A stretch of DNA of 64,000 bases from Pseudovibrio japonicus (GTDB taxonomy: Bacteria > Pseudomonadota > Alphaproteobacteria > Rhizobiales > Stappiaceae). Where the stretch lies: positions 248,001 through 312,000 of the forward strand of contig NZ_BMXE01000002.1 in assembly GCF_014651595.1 (NCBI RefSeq), read 5' to 3'. Each line of letters begins with the position of its first letter. Position 1 is the first letter of the stretch. Of this stretch, positions 9,604 to 18,662 are shown piece after piece. The notes below the pieces were generated by a model that was not told where the DNA came from, ran no database searches, and saw only the letters and a list, made by a program, of their open reading frames with translations. A program made the position numbers and the translations under genes.

Positions 9604-10203
9604 ATGTTCATCGCAGAAATCCTGACTGCAAAGGGCCGTGCTGCCGACCTACTCAGCGCCGCCCGAGATGCGTTCCTCTCCCAAGGCTACAAGAAGACTT
9701 CGGTGAGCGAGATAGCTGATGCCTCCGGTATATCCATGGCACACATCTATAACTTTTACCCGAGCAAGCTAGAGCTTGTTTGCGCCGTTGTTGCGGCGGA
9801 AGTTGCGAAACTTGTGGCACGCCTTGAAACCGCGACTGATACCAATGCAAGCGCCTCCGCTCGGCTCAGCAAATTTCTTCTGATGGAGTTTGAAGAGACC
9901 TACCGGCTGCTGGAACACAACCAAGGTCTCGCGGATTGCCTACGGGTTCTGGAGCAGAAGCGCCCTGAGGACTTTGAAGAGCTATTCCGTCTGGTACGCC
10001 AACCAATGCACACGATCCTGCACTCTGGCAATCTGGCAGAAGAGTTTGATTTGCGTGAAGTGAGCCAAGTGGCGCGGCACATTCATGCTGCGACGATGAA
10101 ATTTCGCTTTCCTCAACTCTATAGCCACGAACCCTATGACATTCAGCGCAAGGAATGCGTTGGTGTGATCAAGCTCGTTCTCAGGGGCGTTGAGCACCGC
10201 TGA
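9604..10203 (+). CDS. TetR-family transcriptional regulator
   Basis: The N-terminal DNA-binding domain is clear: AARDAFLSQGYKKTSVSEIADASGISMAHIYNFYPSKLELV, with the recognition helix about residues 42-57 (given here as SMAHIYNFYPSK). The C-terminal helical ligand domain (about 65-199) is not diagnostic. The 199-residue length is typical. It is divergent from the AhpD-like gene and likely represses it and possibly itself through the palindrome at 9411-9428. The inducer is unknown. Confidence 0.85.
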   Translation: MFIAEILTAKGRAADLLSAARDAFLSQGYKKTSVSEIADASGISMAHIYNFYPSKLELVCAVVAAEVAKLVARLETATDTNASASARLSKFLLMEFEETYRLLEHNQGLADCLRVLEQKRPEDFEELFRLVRQPMHTILHSGNLAEEFDLREVSQVARHIHAATMKFRFPQLYSHEPYDIQRKECVGVIKLVLRGVEHR

Positions 10204-10452
10204 GAACGAGTTGATTCTTAGTAACCGGGCCTGAGGCACGTTGACTGTTTTGTAAGACTTGCAGATTTAGCCCCCTTGAAATTCATAAATACTCCTTCTC
10301 GTCCCTGTCATTTACGACGAGCTTCTGAGTGATTTTTCTGTTTTAAAATCAAGTATTTATAAAGACCACAGTTCTAGACTTAGTTGTATCAAGTTATCTA
10401 TCACGTCTGAATTTTTGGCCGTGTCATCCTCTAGCGTATTTTGGGGGCACCA

Positions 10453-11139
10453 ATGAGTCGCTTAAGAGTATTTGCGTTTGCGGTATTGGGATTGCTCAGC
10501 TTCAGCGGCCATTCCTTTGCTGTTGAAAGCCCACCTGGGGTCGGGGTGGACGAACCTTTTGATCCTTACAGCGAGGAATTTATCGAAACGACGGAGATTG
10601 TACCTGTCTACATCTGGGATGGTGCCTACGTGGGCATTCATGGCGGCTGGGCGCGCCTCCACGACACCAATCGCTTCAACAACAGTGGCTCAGAGTATAA
10701 CGGCGGGACTGTCGGCCTGTATGGCGGTTACAACTACACCTATGAGAATTTCCTGATCGGGGTCGAAGGCGAAGGCGCCTACTGGGCCTTTGGCGAGCGT
10801 TCACGCGGAAACCTTGCTTTGAGGTCGGATTACTTCGTTTCTGCAAAGGCACGCGTGGGTCTGACCTATGGCCGTTTCTTAGCTTACGTGAATGGTGGTG
10901 CAGCTGTTTCCACGTTCCGGGTCTCCAATCCTAACTTTGGTCCCGGCACCGACAGCAACACCATGTTTGGCTATGTTGGTGGCGCAGGCGTTGAGATTTT
11001 CGTGACCCAAAACCTTCTTGTGCGTCTGGACTACGAGCAAATTGTGTTTCCGGGCCGCAGCTTCACGATTGGCACCACGCGCTTCAAAGAGAACATTGAC
11101 AGCGATACGCTCCGTATTGGACTGACTTATAAGTTCTAG
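10453..11139 (+). CDS. outer-membrane beta-barrel protein (Omp25/31-like porin family)
   Basis: A signal peptide (MSRLRVFAFAVLGLLSFSG, cleavage after about residue 24) is followed by an acidic linker. An eight-strand type barrel begins at YIWDGAYVGIHGGWA, which resembles the start of Omp25/31 proteins. It contains GLYGGYNYTYENFLIGVEGE and ends DSDTLRIGLTYKF, whose terminal Phe is the barrel-assembly signal. The start at 10453 is preceded by GGGGG; a TTG four codons earlier is less likely. It probably sits in the outer membrane. The gene is monocistronic and ends at a strong terminator shared with sdhB. Confidence 0.8.
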   Translation: MSRLRVFAFAVLGLLSFSGHSFAVESPPGVGVDEPFDPYSEEFIETTEIVPVYIWDGAYVGIHGGWARLHDTNRFNNSGSEYNGGTVGLYGGYNYTYENFLIGVEGEGAYWAFGERSRGNLALRSDYFVSAKARVGLTYGRFLAYVNGGAAVSTFRVSNPNFGPGTDSNTMFGYVGGAGVEIFVTQNLLVRLDYEQIVFPGRSFTIGTTRFKENIDSDTLRIGLTYKF

Positions 11140-11176
11140 GACCTGAAAGCTCTAAGCACTTGGGCCCAGATTGAAA

Positions 11177-11206
11177 AAAGCCGCCTCGTTTCAGCGAGGC
11201 GGCTTT
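11177..11206. terminator. bidirectional intrinsic terminator between the barrel gene and sdhB
   Basis: A 12-bp stem, AAAGCCGCCTCG with CGAGGCGGCTTT, surrounds a six-base loop. It has a T-tract on the right and A-tract on the left, between convergent genes. Confidence 0.9.
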
Positions 11207-11243
11207 CTTGTATTCAGGCAGCTGTTTTAGCGCCACGCGTTGA

Positions 11244-12026
11244 TTAGACGCGACGCTCGACCATCATCTTTTTGATCTCAGCAATTGCCTTTGCAGGGTT
11301 CAGACCCTTTGGACATGCCTGAGAGCAGTTCATAATGGTGTGGCAGCGGTATAGGCGGAACGGATCTTCCAAATTGTCCAGACGCTCACCAGTCGCCTCG
11401 TCGCGGCTGTCGATCAGCCAGCGATAGGCCTGCAGAAGGATAGCAGGGCCGAGGTAACGGTCGCCATTCCACCAGTAGCTTGGGCAGGAGGTGGAGCAGC
11501 AAGCACACAGAATGCACTCGTAAAGACCATCCAGCTTCTGGCGGTCTTCGTAGGACTGCAGCCATTCTTTTTCAGGCTCAGGTGTGGAGGTCTTCAGCCA
11601 TGGTTCGATAGAACGGTGCTGCGCGTAGAAGCGTGTCAGATCCGGTACAAGGTCCTTCACAACAGGCATGTGCGGCAGAGGGTAGATTTTGACGATCTCG
11701 TGAGAGCATTCGTCAGCACCCTTTGTACATGCCAGTGTGTTGGTTCCGTCGATATTCATCGCACAGGAACCACAAATACCCTCACGACAAGAACGACGGA
11801 AGGTCAGTGTTGGGTCGACCTTGTCCTTGATGTAGATGAGCGCGTCCAGAACCATTGGGCCGCATTCGTCAGCATCAACATAGTAGGTGTCGATGCGTGG
11901 ATTGCGGCCATCATCCGGAGACCAGCGGTAGATGCGGTACTCACGGGTGTTGGTGGCGCCTTCTGGTTTCGGCCAGACCTTGCCCTCTCCCATCCGGGAG
12001 TTTTTTGGCAGTTTGAATTCAGCCAT
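11244..12026 (-). CDS. sdhB: succinate dehydrogenase iron-sulfur subunit
   Basis: The 260-residue electron-transfer subunit of complex II passes electrons from SdhA flavin to quinone. The N-terminal ferredoxin domain holds the 2Fe-2S ligands in CREGICGSC with a downstream LACT cysteine. The C-terminal domain carries [12 protein letters not shown] and NCSQACPKG for the 4Fe-4S and 3Fe-4S clusters. It is the last gene of sdhCDAB, 25 bases downstream of sdhA, and ends before a strong bidirectional terminator. Confidence 0.98.
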   Translation of the reverse strand: MAEFKLPKNSRMGEGKVWPKPEGATNTREYRIYRWSPDDGRNPRIDTYYVDADECGPMVLDALIYIKDKVDPTLTFRRSCREGICGSCAMNIDGTNTLACTKGADECSHEIVKIYPLPHMPVVKDLVPDLTRFYAQHRSIEPWLKTSTPEPEKEWLQSYEDRQKLDGLYECILCACCSTSCPSYWWNGDRYLGPAILLQAYRWLIDSRDEATGERLDNLEDPFRLYRCHTIMNCSQACPKGLNPAKAIAEIKKMMVERRV

Positions 12027-12051
12027 AACGTTTACTCCTGGTTTCGGCGCC

Positions 12052-13917
12052 TTAGTAGACGCGGGCTTTCGGTGCGATCTTCTTCATGTCGATGCCACCT
12101 TCTTCGTAGGTGGTCAACGGCTCAAGAACCACTGGGCGGTAGCTCAAGGTCACCTTACCATCCTCGGAGAGGTGGGAGATGGTGTGCTTACGCCAGTTTT
12201 CGTCATCACGACCACCCAGAGGACCATCTTTATAGTCTTCACGAGCGTGCGCACCACGGCTCTCTTTACGGGCTTCAGCGCCGTAAACAGTGGTGATTGC
12301 GTTGGCCATGAGGTTTTCAAGCTCAAGCGTCTCGACCAGATCGGAGTTCCAGATCATGGAGCTGTCGGAAACGTGCAGATCGCTCATTTCATCCCAGATC
12401 GCGGAGATGCGCTTACATCCCTGCTCAAGGCTTTCCTGAGTACGGAACACGGCAGCGTCTTCCTGCATGGTTTTCTGCATCTTCAGGCGCAGCTCCGCTG
12501 TTGGGGTGGAACCCTTAGCAAAGCGCAGCTTGTCGAAGCGAGCCATGATTTTCTGGGAGGACGCTTCGTTCGGCTCTGGAATTGGAGCTTCACGGTCAAC
12601 AACTTCACCAGCACGGATTGCAGCTGCACGGCCAAACACAACAAGGTCGATCAGGGAGTTGGAGCCGAGACGGTTTGCTCCGTGAACTGACGCACACCCT
12701 GCCTCACCAACAGCCATCAGACCTGGCGCAATTGCGTTTGGATCTTCTTTGGTCGGGTTCAGCACTTCACCCCAGTAGTTGGTTGGAATGCCACCCATGT
12801 TGTAGTGAACGGTTGGCAGTACCGGGATCGGCTCCTTGGTCACATCAACGCCTGCGAAGATCCGTGCACTTTCGGAGATGCCCGGAAGACGTTCAGCCAG
12901 CAGATCAGGATCGAGGTGATCCAGATGCAGGAAGATGTGGTCTTTGTTTTTGCCAACACCACGGCCTTCGCGGATTTCCATCGTCATACAACGGGAAACA
13001 ACATCGCGAGACGCAAGGTCTTTGGCGGAAGGTGCGTAACGCTCCATGAAGCGCTCGCCTTCGGAGTTTACGAGGTAACCACCTTCACCGCGCGCACCTT
13101 CTGTGATCAGACAGCCTGAGCCGTAGATGCCGGTTGGGTGGAACTGAACGAACTCCATATCCTGCAGAGGCAGACCCGCACGGGCGATCATACCACCGCC
13201 ATCACCTGTACAGGTGTGAGCGGACGTTGCTGAGAAGTAAGAGCGTCCGTAACCGCCAGTAGCCAGAACAACCATCTTCGCAGAGAAACGGTGGATTGTG
13301 CCGTCATCGAGGTTCCAGGCGATCACGCCCTCACATACGCCCTCTTCTGACATGATCAGATCAAGTGCGAAGTACTCGATGAAGAAGTCAGCGTTGTGGC
13401 GCAGAGACTGGCCATACAGCGTGTGCAGGATCGCGTGACCAGTCCGGTCAGCAGCAGCACAAGTGCGCTGTACCGGGGGACCTTCGCCGTAGTTCTGCAT
13501 GTGGCCGCCGAATGGGCGCTGATAGATCTTGCCTTCCTCGGTACGGGAGAATGGCACACCGTAGTGCTCAAGCTCATAAACAGCTTTTGGTGCTTCGCGT
13601 GCGAGGTATTCCATCGCATCGGTGTCACCAAGCCAGTCAGAGCCCTTTACAGTGTCATACATATGCCACTGCCAGCAATCTGGCGTCATGTTCTTCAAGC
13701 TGGCTGCGATACCACCCTGTGCTGCCACAGTGTGGGAGCGGGTTGGGAACACCTTGGAAATACAAGCTGTTTTAAGACCCTGCTCTGCCATGCCAAGCGT
13801 TGCACGGAGACCCGCGCCGCCAGCACCAACAACCACAACGTCAAACTTGTGGTCTACAAACTCATAGGCCTTACCGCTCTGGCTTGGCGCTGTTGATACA
13901 CCGGTTTGTTCAACCAT
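12052..13917 (-). CDS. sdhA: succinate dehydrogenase flavoprotein subunit
   Basis: The 621-residue catalytic subunit oxidises succinate to fumarate on covalently bound FAD. The dinucleotide-binding loop is [13 protein letters not shown] (about 28-40), and the FAD-linking histidine is in [10 protein letters not shown] (H62). Substrate-site segments include [10 protein letters not shown] and GGEARGEGG-like GARGEGGYL, plus [11 protein letters not shown] near residue 405. Length and motifs match alphaproteobacterial SdhA. It follows sdhD by five bases, so the four sdh genes are one operon. Confidence 0.98.
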   Translation of the reverse strand: MVEQTGVSTAPSQSGKAYEFVDHKFDVVVVGAGGAGLRATLGMAEQGLKTACISKVFPTRSHTVAAQGGIAASLKNMTPDCWQWHMYDTVKGSDWLGDTDAMEYLAREAPKAVYELEHYGVPFSRTEEGKIYQRPFGGHMQNYGEGPPVQRTCAAADRTGHAILHTLYGQSLRHNADFFIEYFALDLIMSEEGVCEGVIAWNLDDGTIHRFSAKMVVLATGGYGRSYFSATSAHTCTGDGGGMIARAGLPLQDMEFVQFHPTGIYGSGCLITEGARGEGGYLVNSEGERFMERYAPSAKDLASRDVVSRCMTMEIREGRGVGKNKDHIFLHLDHLDPDLLAERLPGISESARIFAGVDVTKEPIPVLPTVHYNMGGIPTNYWGEVLNPTKEDPNAIAPGLMAVGEAGCASVHGANRLGSNSLIDLVVFGRAAAIRAGEVVDREAPIPEPNEASSQKIMARFDKLRFAKGSTPTAELRLKMQKTMQEDAAVFRTQESLEQGCKRISAIWDEMSDLHVSDSSMIWNSDLVETLELENLMANAITTVYGAEARKESRGAHAREDYKDGPLGGRDDENWRKHTISHLSEDGKVTLSYRPVVLEPLTTYEEGGIDMKKIAPKARVY

Positions 13918-13922
13918 TGAGA

Positions 13923-14306
13923 TCAGCCTCCGAAGCTGATTTTAAGCACTGCAACGACTGAGCTGAGTGCGATAATAGAGGCGAAGAAAATGTTACCCAT
14001 GAGCAGAAGGAGTTTGAGGCCTTCAGAGTGAATGTAATCTTCGATGATGACTTGCATGCCCAGTTTCATGTGCAGGCAACCAACAAGGATCACCAGTAGC
14101 AGCAAGATAGAAATGAACGGATTTTGAAGCGCTTCTGTGAAACTCGCATAGTCGGCACCTTGCAGTGCGATAACGAGGATAACAAAGAAGGAAATCAGAA
14201 ATACGTTGGCTACAGCGGTTACACGCTGGCGCCAGAAATGTGTCGTACCATCTTTGGCAGAACCCAAGCCGCGTACTTTCGCGAGGGGGGTGCGCATATC
14301 GGACAT
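13923..14306 (-). CDS. sdhD: succinate dehydrogenase membrane anchor subunit
   Basis: This 127-residue hydrophobic protein has about three membrane spans, one of the two complex II anchors. It contains [18 protein letters not shown], matching the quinone/haem region of alphaproteobacterial SdhD. I chose the ATG at 14306 because AAGGAG lies eight bases upstream; a longer frame would overlap sdhC without support. It lies 11 bases after sdhC and 5 before sdhA. Confidence 0.93.
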   Translation of the reverse strand: MSDMRTPLAKVRGLGSAKDGTTHFWRQRVTAVANVFLISFFVILVIALQGADYASFTEALQNPFISILLLLVILVGCLHMKLGMQVIIEDYIHSEGLKLLLLMGNIFFASIIALSSVVAVLKISFGG

Positions 14307-14317
14307 TGGTTTCTCCT

Positions 14318-14716
14318 TTAAGCGACGATGTAGCCAATGATCCAGAGGATCACTGTGAGGCTTACGGAGCCAACGATTGTTGCGCGAGCCATCCAGTTCG
14401 CAGTAGGCAAGTCGAAGCCGTGGCCCATGTCCCAGATGAAGTGGCGAAGGCCACCGATCATGTGGTGCACAAGAGCCCAAGTAAATCCGAAGAGGATAAG
14501 ACGGCCCAAGAAGGAACCGAATACATCCATTGCGAATTGATAGGAATCAGGCCCTGCTGCAGCAGAGACTAGCCAGAACGCCATCAAAATCGTTCCGAAG
14601 TAAAGCGCAGCACCGGTGATGCGATGCAAAATAGACATCACCATCGTCACGATCGGCTTATAGATCTGAAGATGGGGCGACAATGGCCTGTTGGCCTTGA
14701 GGTCAGCGTTCGCCAT
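14318..14716 (-). CDS. sdhC: succinate dehydrogenase cytochrome b556 subunit
   Basis: The 132-residue membrane anchor binds haem b and helps form the quinone site. LSPHLQIYKP and SILHRITGAAL carry the conserved Ser/Arg quinone-site residues, and HHMIGGLRHFIWDMGHG holds the candidate haem ligand. Three spans are visible. It is the first gene of sdhCDAB. GGGAGAGAG precedes the ATG. A palindromic element centred on TTACGTAA lies 27 bases further upstream. Confidence 0.96.
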   Translation of the reverse strand: MANADLKANRPLSPHLQIYKPIVTMVMSILHRITGAALYFGTILMAFWLVSAAAGPDSYQFAMDVFGSFLGRLILFGFTWALVHHMIGGLRHFIWDMGHGFDLPTANWMARATIVGSVSLTVILWIIGYIVA

Positions 14717-14742
14717 AAATCTCTCTCCCGTCCCTAGTTATA

Positions 14743-14764
14743 GTTACGCTTACGTAAACGTAAC
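14743..14764. promoter_or_regulatory. operator-like palindrome upstream of sdhC
   Basis: A 22-base near-perfect palindrome centred between 14753 and 14754: ten of eleven positions match between arms GTTACGCTTAC and GTAAACGTAAC. It lies 27 bases upstream of the sdhC start and shares its core with the site at 15018-15039. Length and symmetry resemble operators of MerR-type regulators such as LiuR, but the regulator is not identified. Confidence 0.55.
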
Positions 14765-15017
14765 AAAACAAGGCGTTGTATGAGGTTCTAATACCGTCAG
14801 TTTCGAGGTGCGTCAAAGCATCCTATGCGACTAAATGCTTTTTCTACTCGGTTTGCCATAAAAATTGGCCGAAATGATTAGAATTTGCGGTGCAAACTTT
14901 GTTGGTTTTCACCTGATTAAGTAACAGGACTCTATCAGTTTGCTATCTTGAGTTTTAGGGTCGTATTTTATTTCACTGAAATTATGCAATATTTTTCAGA
15001 AAATAACTTAAAGTAAC
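14765..15017. other. A/T-rich divergent upstream region between two palindromes
   Basis: About 250 noncoding bases separate the sdhC-proximal palindrome from the second site. I see no RNA gene and no coding frame. It likely contains the sdh promoter. Confidence 0.4.
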
Positions 15018-15039
15018 ATTACGTTTACGTAAACGTTGC
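15018..15039. promoter_or_regulatory. second palindrome related to the sdhC site
   Basis: ACGTTTACGTAAACGT (15021-15036) is a perfect 16-bp palindrome, centred between 15028 and 15029. It is exactly 275 bases from the centre of the sdhC-proximal site. It lies about 190 bases upstream of the divergent unknown gene. The pair could bind one regulator at two points. Confidence 0.55.
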
Positions 15040-15227
15040 TCGATTTGATTGCTCATTCACCGTCCGCCCCTATCAATTCAGAGCAGCGTCTTCTGAGTTC
15101 CTGTTTAAGGATCTCAAACACTACATCCAACCTCAGAAAATCTCCTTCAGATTTCACAGGCCTACGCCTCACGCGTCTCTGTTTCAATCGATGTTCATCA
15201 TCGAGCGAAAAGAAGAAGGAGAATAAG

Positions 15228-15707
15228 ATGAGCTATGCATGGTCAAAAGGCCTACATACTTTCCGCGTTGACGAGCAGCTAAACTGTATGGAGGGGGTCT
15301 ATGACGGTGACAACACCCTAACCTCCAGCGTTTGCTACGCAGACCATATCGCTTACGAACCCGGCGAAAATATTCTAATGCCAAATGGAGTGTGGGCTCA
15401 GGAAGGCTACATGACCACCAATCCGACACGGCAAGGACTTGGTTATATGATCAGCTTTGCTGCGGCGTCGGTTGCCATACGCGACCGAGTGAATTTCATT
15501 TATGTCTCATCGGGTAGTGTCGCAGGCGGTGGTTCAGCGCTGATCAAAAAGCTCGGAGGAAAATTCGATCTGGATCTCGAGTTTAACACGAGTAAAGGCA
15601 ACAGAGTAAAGCTTCCAGGGTACCTTATCCGCACCTCAGACATGATCAAATTCTCTGCTGAGGGATGGAAGAACAAAGGTTGGACACTGACCGAAGCTCG
15701 GGATTAG
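15228..15707 (+). CDS. hypothetical protein, divergent from sdhC
   Basis: A 159-residue soluble protein with no signal peptide or membrane span, starting MSYAWSKGLHTFRVDEQLN. I do not recognise the family. The start at 15228 has AGAAGGAG seven bases upstream. A Gly/Ser-rich turn (VSSGSVAGGGSALIKKLGG, about 104-122) follows a hydrophobic strand and looks like a loop in an alpha/beta fold; the C-terminus is basic and Trp-rich. It is transcribed divergently from sdhCDAB, and the palindrome pair lies between them, so shared regulation is possible. Confidence 0.6.
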   Translation: MSYAWSKGLHTFRVDEQLNCMEGVYDGDNTLTSSVCYADHIAYEPGENILMPNGVWAQEGYMTTNPTRQGLGYMISFAAASVAIRDRVNFIYVSSGSVAGGGSALIKKLGGKFDLDLEFNTSKGNRVKLPGYLIRTSDMIKFSAEGWKNKGWTLTEARD

Positions 15708-15790
15708 AGCTTAGTTACCTGAGTTGTATCTTCTATTGGCTGACGAACTGAAGCGGGGCAAGCATTGGCTGCTCCGCCTCGGCTCACGAA

Positions 15791-16321
15791 CTAATGTAAG
15801 GTGAATTCGCAGTACTCCACGCCGCTGTCGTAGAGCGTTGAGGAGATACATGTGAGGTTGATAGTTTCGGCGACATTGGCGAACAGGGGCGTTCCGGACC
15901 CACAGAGGACGGGGGCTACTTTTAAACGCATCACATCGATCAATTTATTTGCAGCGAGCAGGCCTGCGAACATTCCGCCGCCGCAAAGATAGATGTCCCC
16001 ACCCTGCTCTTCTTTGAGCGCAGCAACTTGCGCTGCGAAATCTGTTCGCACAGTCTCAACCTCTGCGCTTGCAGGGAGGGTTATTCCCTCAGAGAAAATC
16101 AGATGGCGCATATGTGGGTACGCTCTTGCCCCCGCAGGGAGGCCAAACGCGTACGCGAACTCATAGGTATGGCGGCCCATGATCACAGTATCATAGGTTG
16201 CTAAGCGTGCATTATAGGCGTCTACATGATCACCGGTGTGTGGGAAGATTGAAATGTCGCCGTTTGGGCCAGCGATAAAACCGTCGCGGCTTACGGCGAC
16301 GTCATAGATAATGCGTCTCAT
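15791..16321 (-). CDS. dihydrofolate reductase/RibD C-terminal domain family protein
   Basis: The 176-residue protein opens RRIIYDVAVSRDGFIAGPNGD, the usual start of RibD_C/DHFR-like reductases. It has VIMGRHTYEF (about 46-55) and the cofactor-side motif DIYLCGGGMFAGLLAA (about 109-124). These proteins bind NADPH; the substrate of most such stand-alone members is unknown. GGAG lies six bases before the ATG. It is a single gene with no antibiotic-resistance or folate neighbours. Confidence 0.8.
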   Translation of the reverse strand: MRRIIYDVAVSRDGFIAGPNGDISIFPHTGDHVDAYNARLATYDTVIMGRHTYEFAYAFGLPAGARAYPHMRHLIFSEGITLPASAEVETVRTDFAAQVAALKEEQGGDIYLCGGGMFAGLLAANKLIDVMRLKVAPVLCGSGTPLFANVAETINLTCISSTLYDSGVEYCEFTLH

Positions 16322-16598
16322 AAAGACTCCATCAAAAACGAATAGGCATCAAACACCGCCCACGCTGGACGCAGGAGTGTTTCCGGGTAGGTCTTGGATG
16401 CCTTAGTTGTTCACTGACAGAGTCCTCCTCATTGTTTGGAAGCTGGCTGAGCTTGCAGGCATGTTGAAACAGAAACTTGGCAGGGTCAATCCATTTGGCC
16501 TCACGACCGGATCAGCGCAGTGCTGAATGACGCTGCTGCGTTGTTTCAGCCACAACACTAAGCCATACACCCCCTGAAATCTCACAAAACAGCCGTTT

Positions 16599-17075
16599 CT
16601 AGAGCACCTTTTCCATGTACCTGACCGACTTTCCGTTGCCTTCCAGTTCTGCTTCTCCGACGATTTGGAAGCCTAGTGAAGCGTGGAATGCGTCTGATGC
16701 GGGATTTGGGGGAGCTGAGTTCACTTCACAGACGATGCGCTCATATCCATTTTCCTTGGCGAAGTTGAACAAATCGCTGTAGAGCTTACGCGCGATGCCC
16801 AGCCCGCGTGCGGCTTTGGAGATTACAATGCGGTCCACATAGAGGAAGTTCTGGTAGTCGGCGCAGAACCATTTGAAGTTGATAGAGGAATTCTCTCCGT
16901 CCTGATCATAGGCGATCAGCAGACCCGCCTCTTTCTCGGCGACCCTTACATAGGTAGCCTTATCAATCAGACCGGTGAATCCACCCCGTGTCAGAGAGGA
17001 AAGTTCAATTGCGTGCTCTTCATTCAGAGCATGCGTCCAGCTTAAATCATCAGCAATAAAGCTTCGAATAGACAA
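16599..17075 (-). CDS. GNAT-family N-acetyltransferase
   Basis: Acetyl-CoA binding is indicated by the motif A stretch VDRIVISKAARGLGIARKLY (about 80-99), with the R-G-L-G-I-A pyrophosphate loop. Motif B lies near ASDAFHASLGFQIVGE. The 158-residue length is normal. The start is a TTG at 17075 with GGAA upstream; the first in-frame ATG would remove much of the domain. The substrate cannot be predicted. Confidence 0.75.
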   Translation of the reverse strand: MSIRSFIADDLSWTHALNEEHAIELSSLTRGGFTGLIDKATYVRVAEKEAGLLIAYDQDGENSSINFKWFCADYQNFLYVDRIVISKAARGLGIARKLYSDLFNFAKENGYERIVCEVNSAPPNPASDAFHASLGFQIVGEAELEGNGKSVRYMEKVL

Positions 17076-17121
17076 GGTAGCTATTTCCAGTTATTTCGTT
17101 TTATTGTAGTTTTATTAGGCT

Positions 17122-17814
17122 CTAGACGGCCAAATTCCGTCGTGTGCGGAGTGTCTTGAAGACATGCACCATGAAAATTGTCGCGAACAGCGGGGTGATC
17201 AGGTTCACGATTGGAATTGCAAGAACGAATGCGACGATCAAACCTGCAGCAAACACAGTTCCGCCCTGCGATTTCCGAAAGGCTTTTGCCTCCTGCACTG
17301 ACATGAAACGCATTGCCACAAACTCGAAATATTCACGGCCAAGCAGATATCCGTTTACCAGCAAGAATGCGATCTGACCGACGCCAGGAATGAAGAACAG
17401 CATCAAAGCGAAGATATTGGCGACGATTACGACGCCGACGAAACGAAGCGCCGTAACAATTGCCTCGCCAAGCGGCAGCGCTTTGCCTCTCCTGTCTTCA
17501 GGATAGGAGTTCTCTTCAACAAGCTCTGAAATCTGGTCCTGATAGAAGGCCACGACCATAGCCGAGACTGGTGCAAGGATATACCCAAGCCCAATCAACG
17601 CGCCGATGCCAGTCACGATACCTACCGTGATGTCCTGCCAATCCTGCGGCAGATCGATAAAATAGCCGACAACGCCCTGAATGGCGATCCAGACTACGAG
17701 GAGAAGAAGCAATGTCAGCCCGAGGGCTTTGAAAAATATGCTTCTGAACTGCGGTTCAAAAACCTGAGAAAATGACTTTATTGCTGCCGATAACATCTCT
17801 TGCGCCAAATTCAT
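17122..17814 (-). CDS. EI24/CysZ-like integral membrane protein
   Basis: A protein of about 230 residues with at least four to five hydrophobic spans (LGLTLLLLLVVWIAIQGVVG, GIGALIGLGYILAPVSAMVV, VIVANIFALMLFFIPGVGQ, VFAAGLIVAFVLAIPIVNL). The GYLLGREYFEFVAMRFM segment is typical of the EI24 family, which includes the sulfate-uptake protein CysZ. No sulfur genes are nearby, so the substrate is open. The ATG at 17814 is one choice; a GTG at 17829 is equally possible because neither has a good ribosome-binding site. Confidence 0.75.
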   Translation of the reverse strand: MNLAQEMLSAAIKSFSQVFEPQFRSIFFKALGLTLLLLLVVWIAIQGVVGYFIDLPQDWQDITVGIVTGIGALIGLGYILAPVSAMVVAFYQDQISELVEENSYPEDRRGKALPLGEAIVTALRFVGVVIVANIFALMLFFIPGVGQIAFLLVNGYLLGREYFEFVAMRFMSVQEAKAFRKSQGGTVFAAGLIVAFVLAIPIVNLITPLFATIFMVHVFKTLRTRRNLAV

Positions 17815-17986
17815 GAAAACAGAAGGCACTCAGAGCGGGATGCGTTCCCTCTCGGTCACACTTCTTGCTCCAAGTCGTTGCTTTATGCGTAATTTGATCC
17901 GAAATTCACAGAGCGCTTTTCGGAGTTACGTCTTAGATAAGCATTTCCCAGTCGGCAACAAGAGCTGATACCATTAGATTCCAAGC

Positions 17987-18601
17987 TTACTGGGCAAGCT
18001 CCAGCTCGTCGAACAATTGCCACTTCAGGCCATCAATATCAGCAGAACAGGCTTCAAGGTCCGCTGGGTCAAAGCGAAACCAGCACCCGCCACCCACATT
18101 TGACGGCTGATCGAGAGCACGGTCGATTGCAGTATTGGCCAGATGGCATTTGAGGAGTGCTCCCACGGCTCCGTGACCAGCAAAAAGGACGGGCTCTCCA
18201 TTCGGTATTGTCGTTAGTGCTTGCTTGATAGCGGCTACGACACGGCTTTGAGCATCCAATGCCCTCTCCCAGTCGCGGACACTTACTGCAGGCCGGCTGA
18301 AGAACTCATCTGCAACACGTTCAAACTCCTCAGGTTCAATGAAGCCAGTGGCGCCGCGTTCATTTTCATGAAGGTCTGGGGCCGTGATCAGCTCCATCCC
18401 TAAGTGGTTTGCGATGATCTGACCTGTTTCGATCGCCTTCTTTTCGCGACTGGAAATGACGTGATCAATTTCCAAAAGCCACGGTTGGCGCAGGCCTTGT
18501 TCCAGACGTTCCCGACCTTTATCCGACAAATCCCATTGCGAGACCGGGGCTGCCGGATCGATATCAACGTTCGGGTGAGTCAGATATATACAGTAAGTCA
18601 T
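17987..18601 (-). CDS. histidine phosphatase-like protein with a modified RHG motif
   Basis: The 204-residue protein has phosphoglycerate-mutase-like features: an N-terminal strand YCIYLTHPNVDID, SDKGRERLEQG, ISSREKKAIETGQIIA, an acidic HENERG near residue 80, and the second histidine motif VLFAGHGAVG. The canonical Arg-His-Gly is Thr-His-Pro here, so the usual arginine before the phospho-acceptor histidine is missing. GGGGAGG precedes the ATG. The start of nudC lies upstream on the same strand, not overlapping; co-transcription is possible but unproven. Confidence 0.75.
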   Translation of the reverse strand: MTYCIYLTHPNVDIDPAAPVSQWDLSDKGRERLEQGLRQPWLLEIDHVISSREKKAIETGQIIANHLGMELITAPDLHENERGATGFIEPEEFERVADEFFSRPAVSVRDWERALDAQSRVVAAIKQALTTIPNGEPVLFAGHGAVGALLKCHLANTAIDRALDQPSNVGGGCWFRFDPADLEACSADIDGLKWQLFDELELAQ

Positions 18602-18662
18602 GGCACCTCCCCGGTGCCATCAGGCACCTGTTAAATAACCACTGGCTCTATTCGACCATGGG

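Noticed and set aside
16403-16585. A 60-codon minus-strand frame that might be a transposase remnant
   Set aside because: No recognisable transposase motif or terminal repeats; composition looks random.
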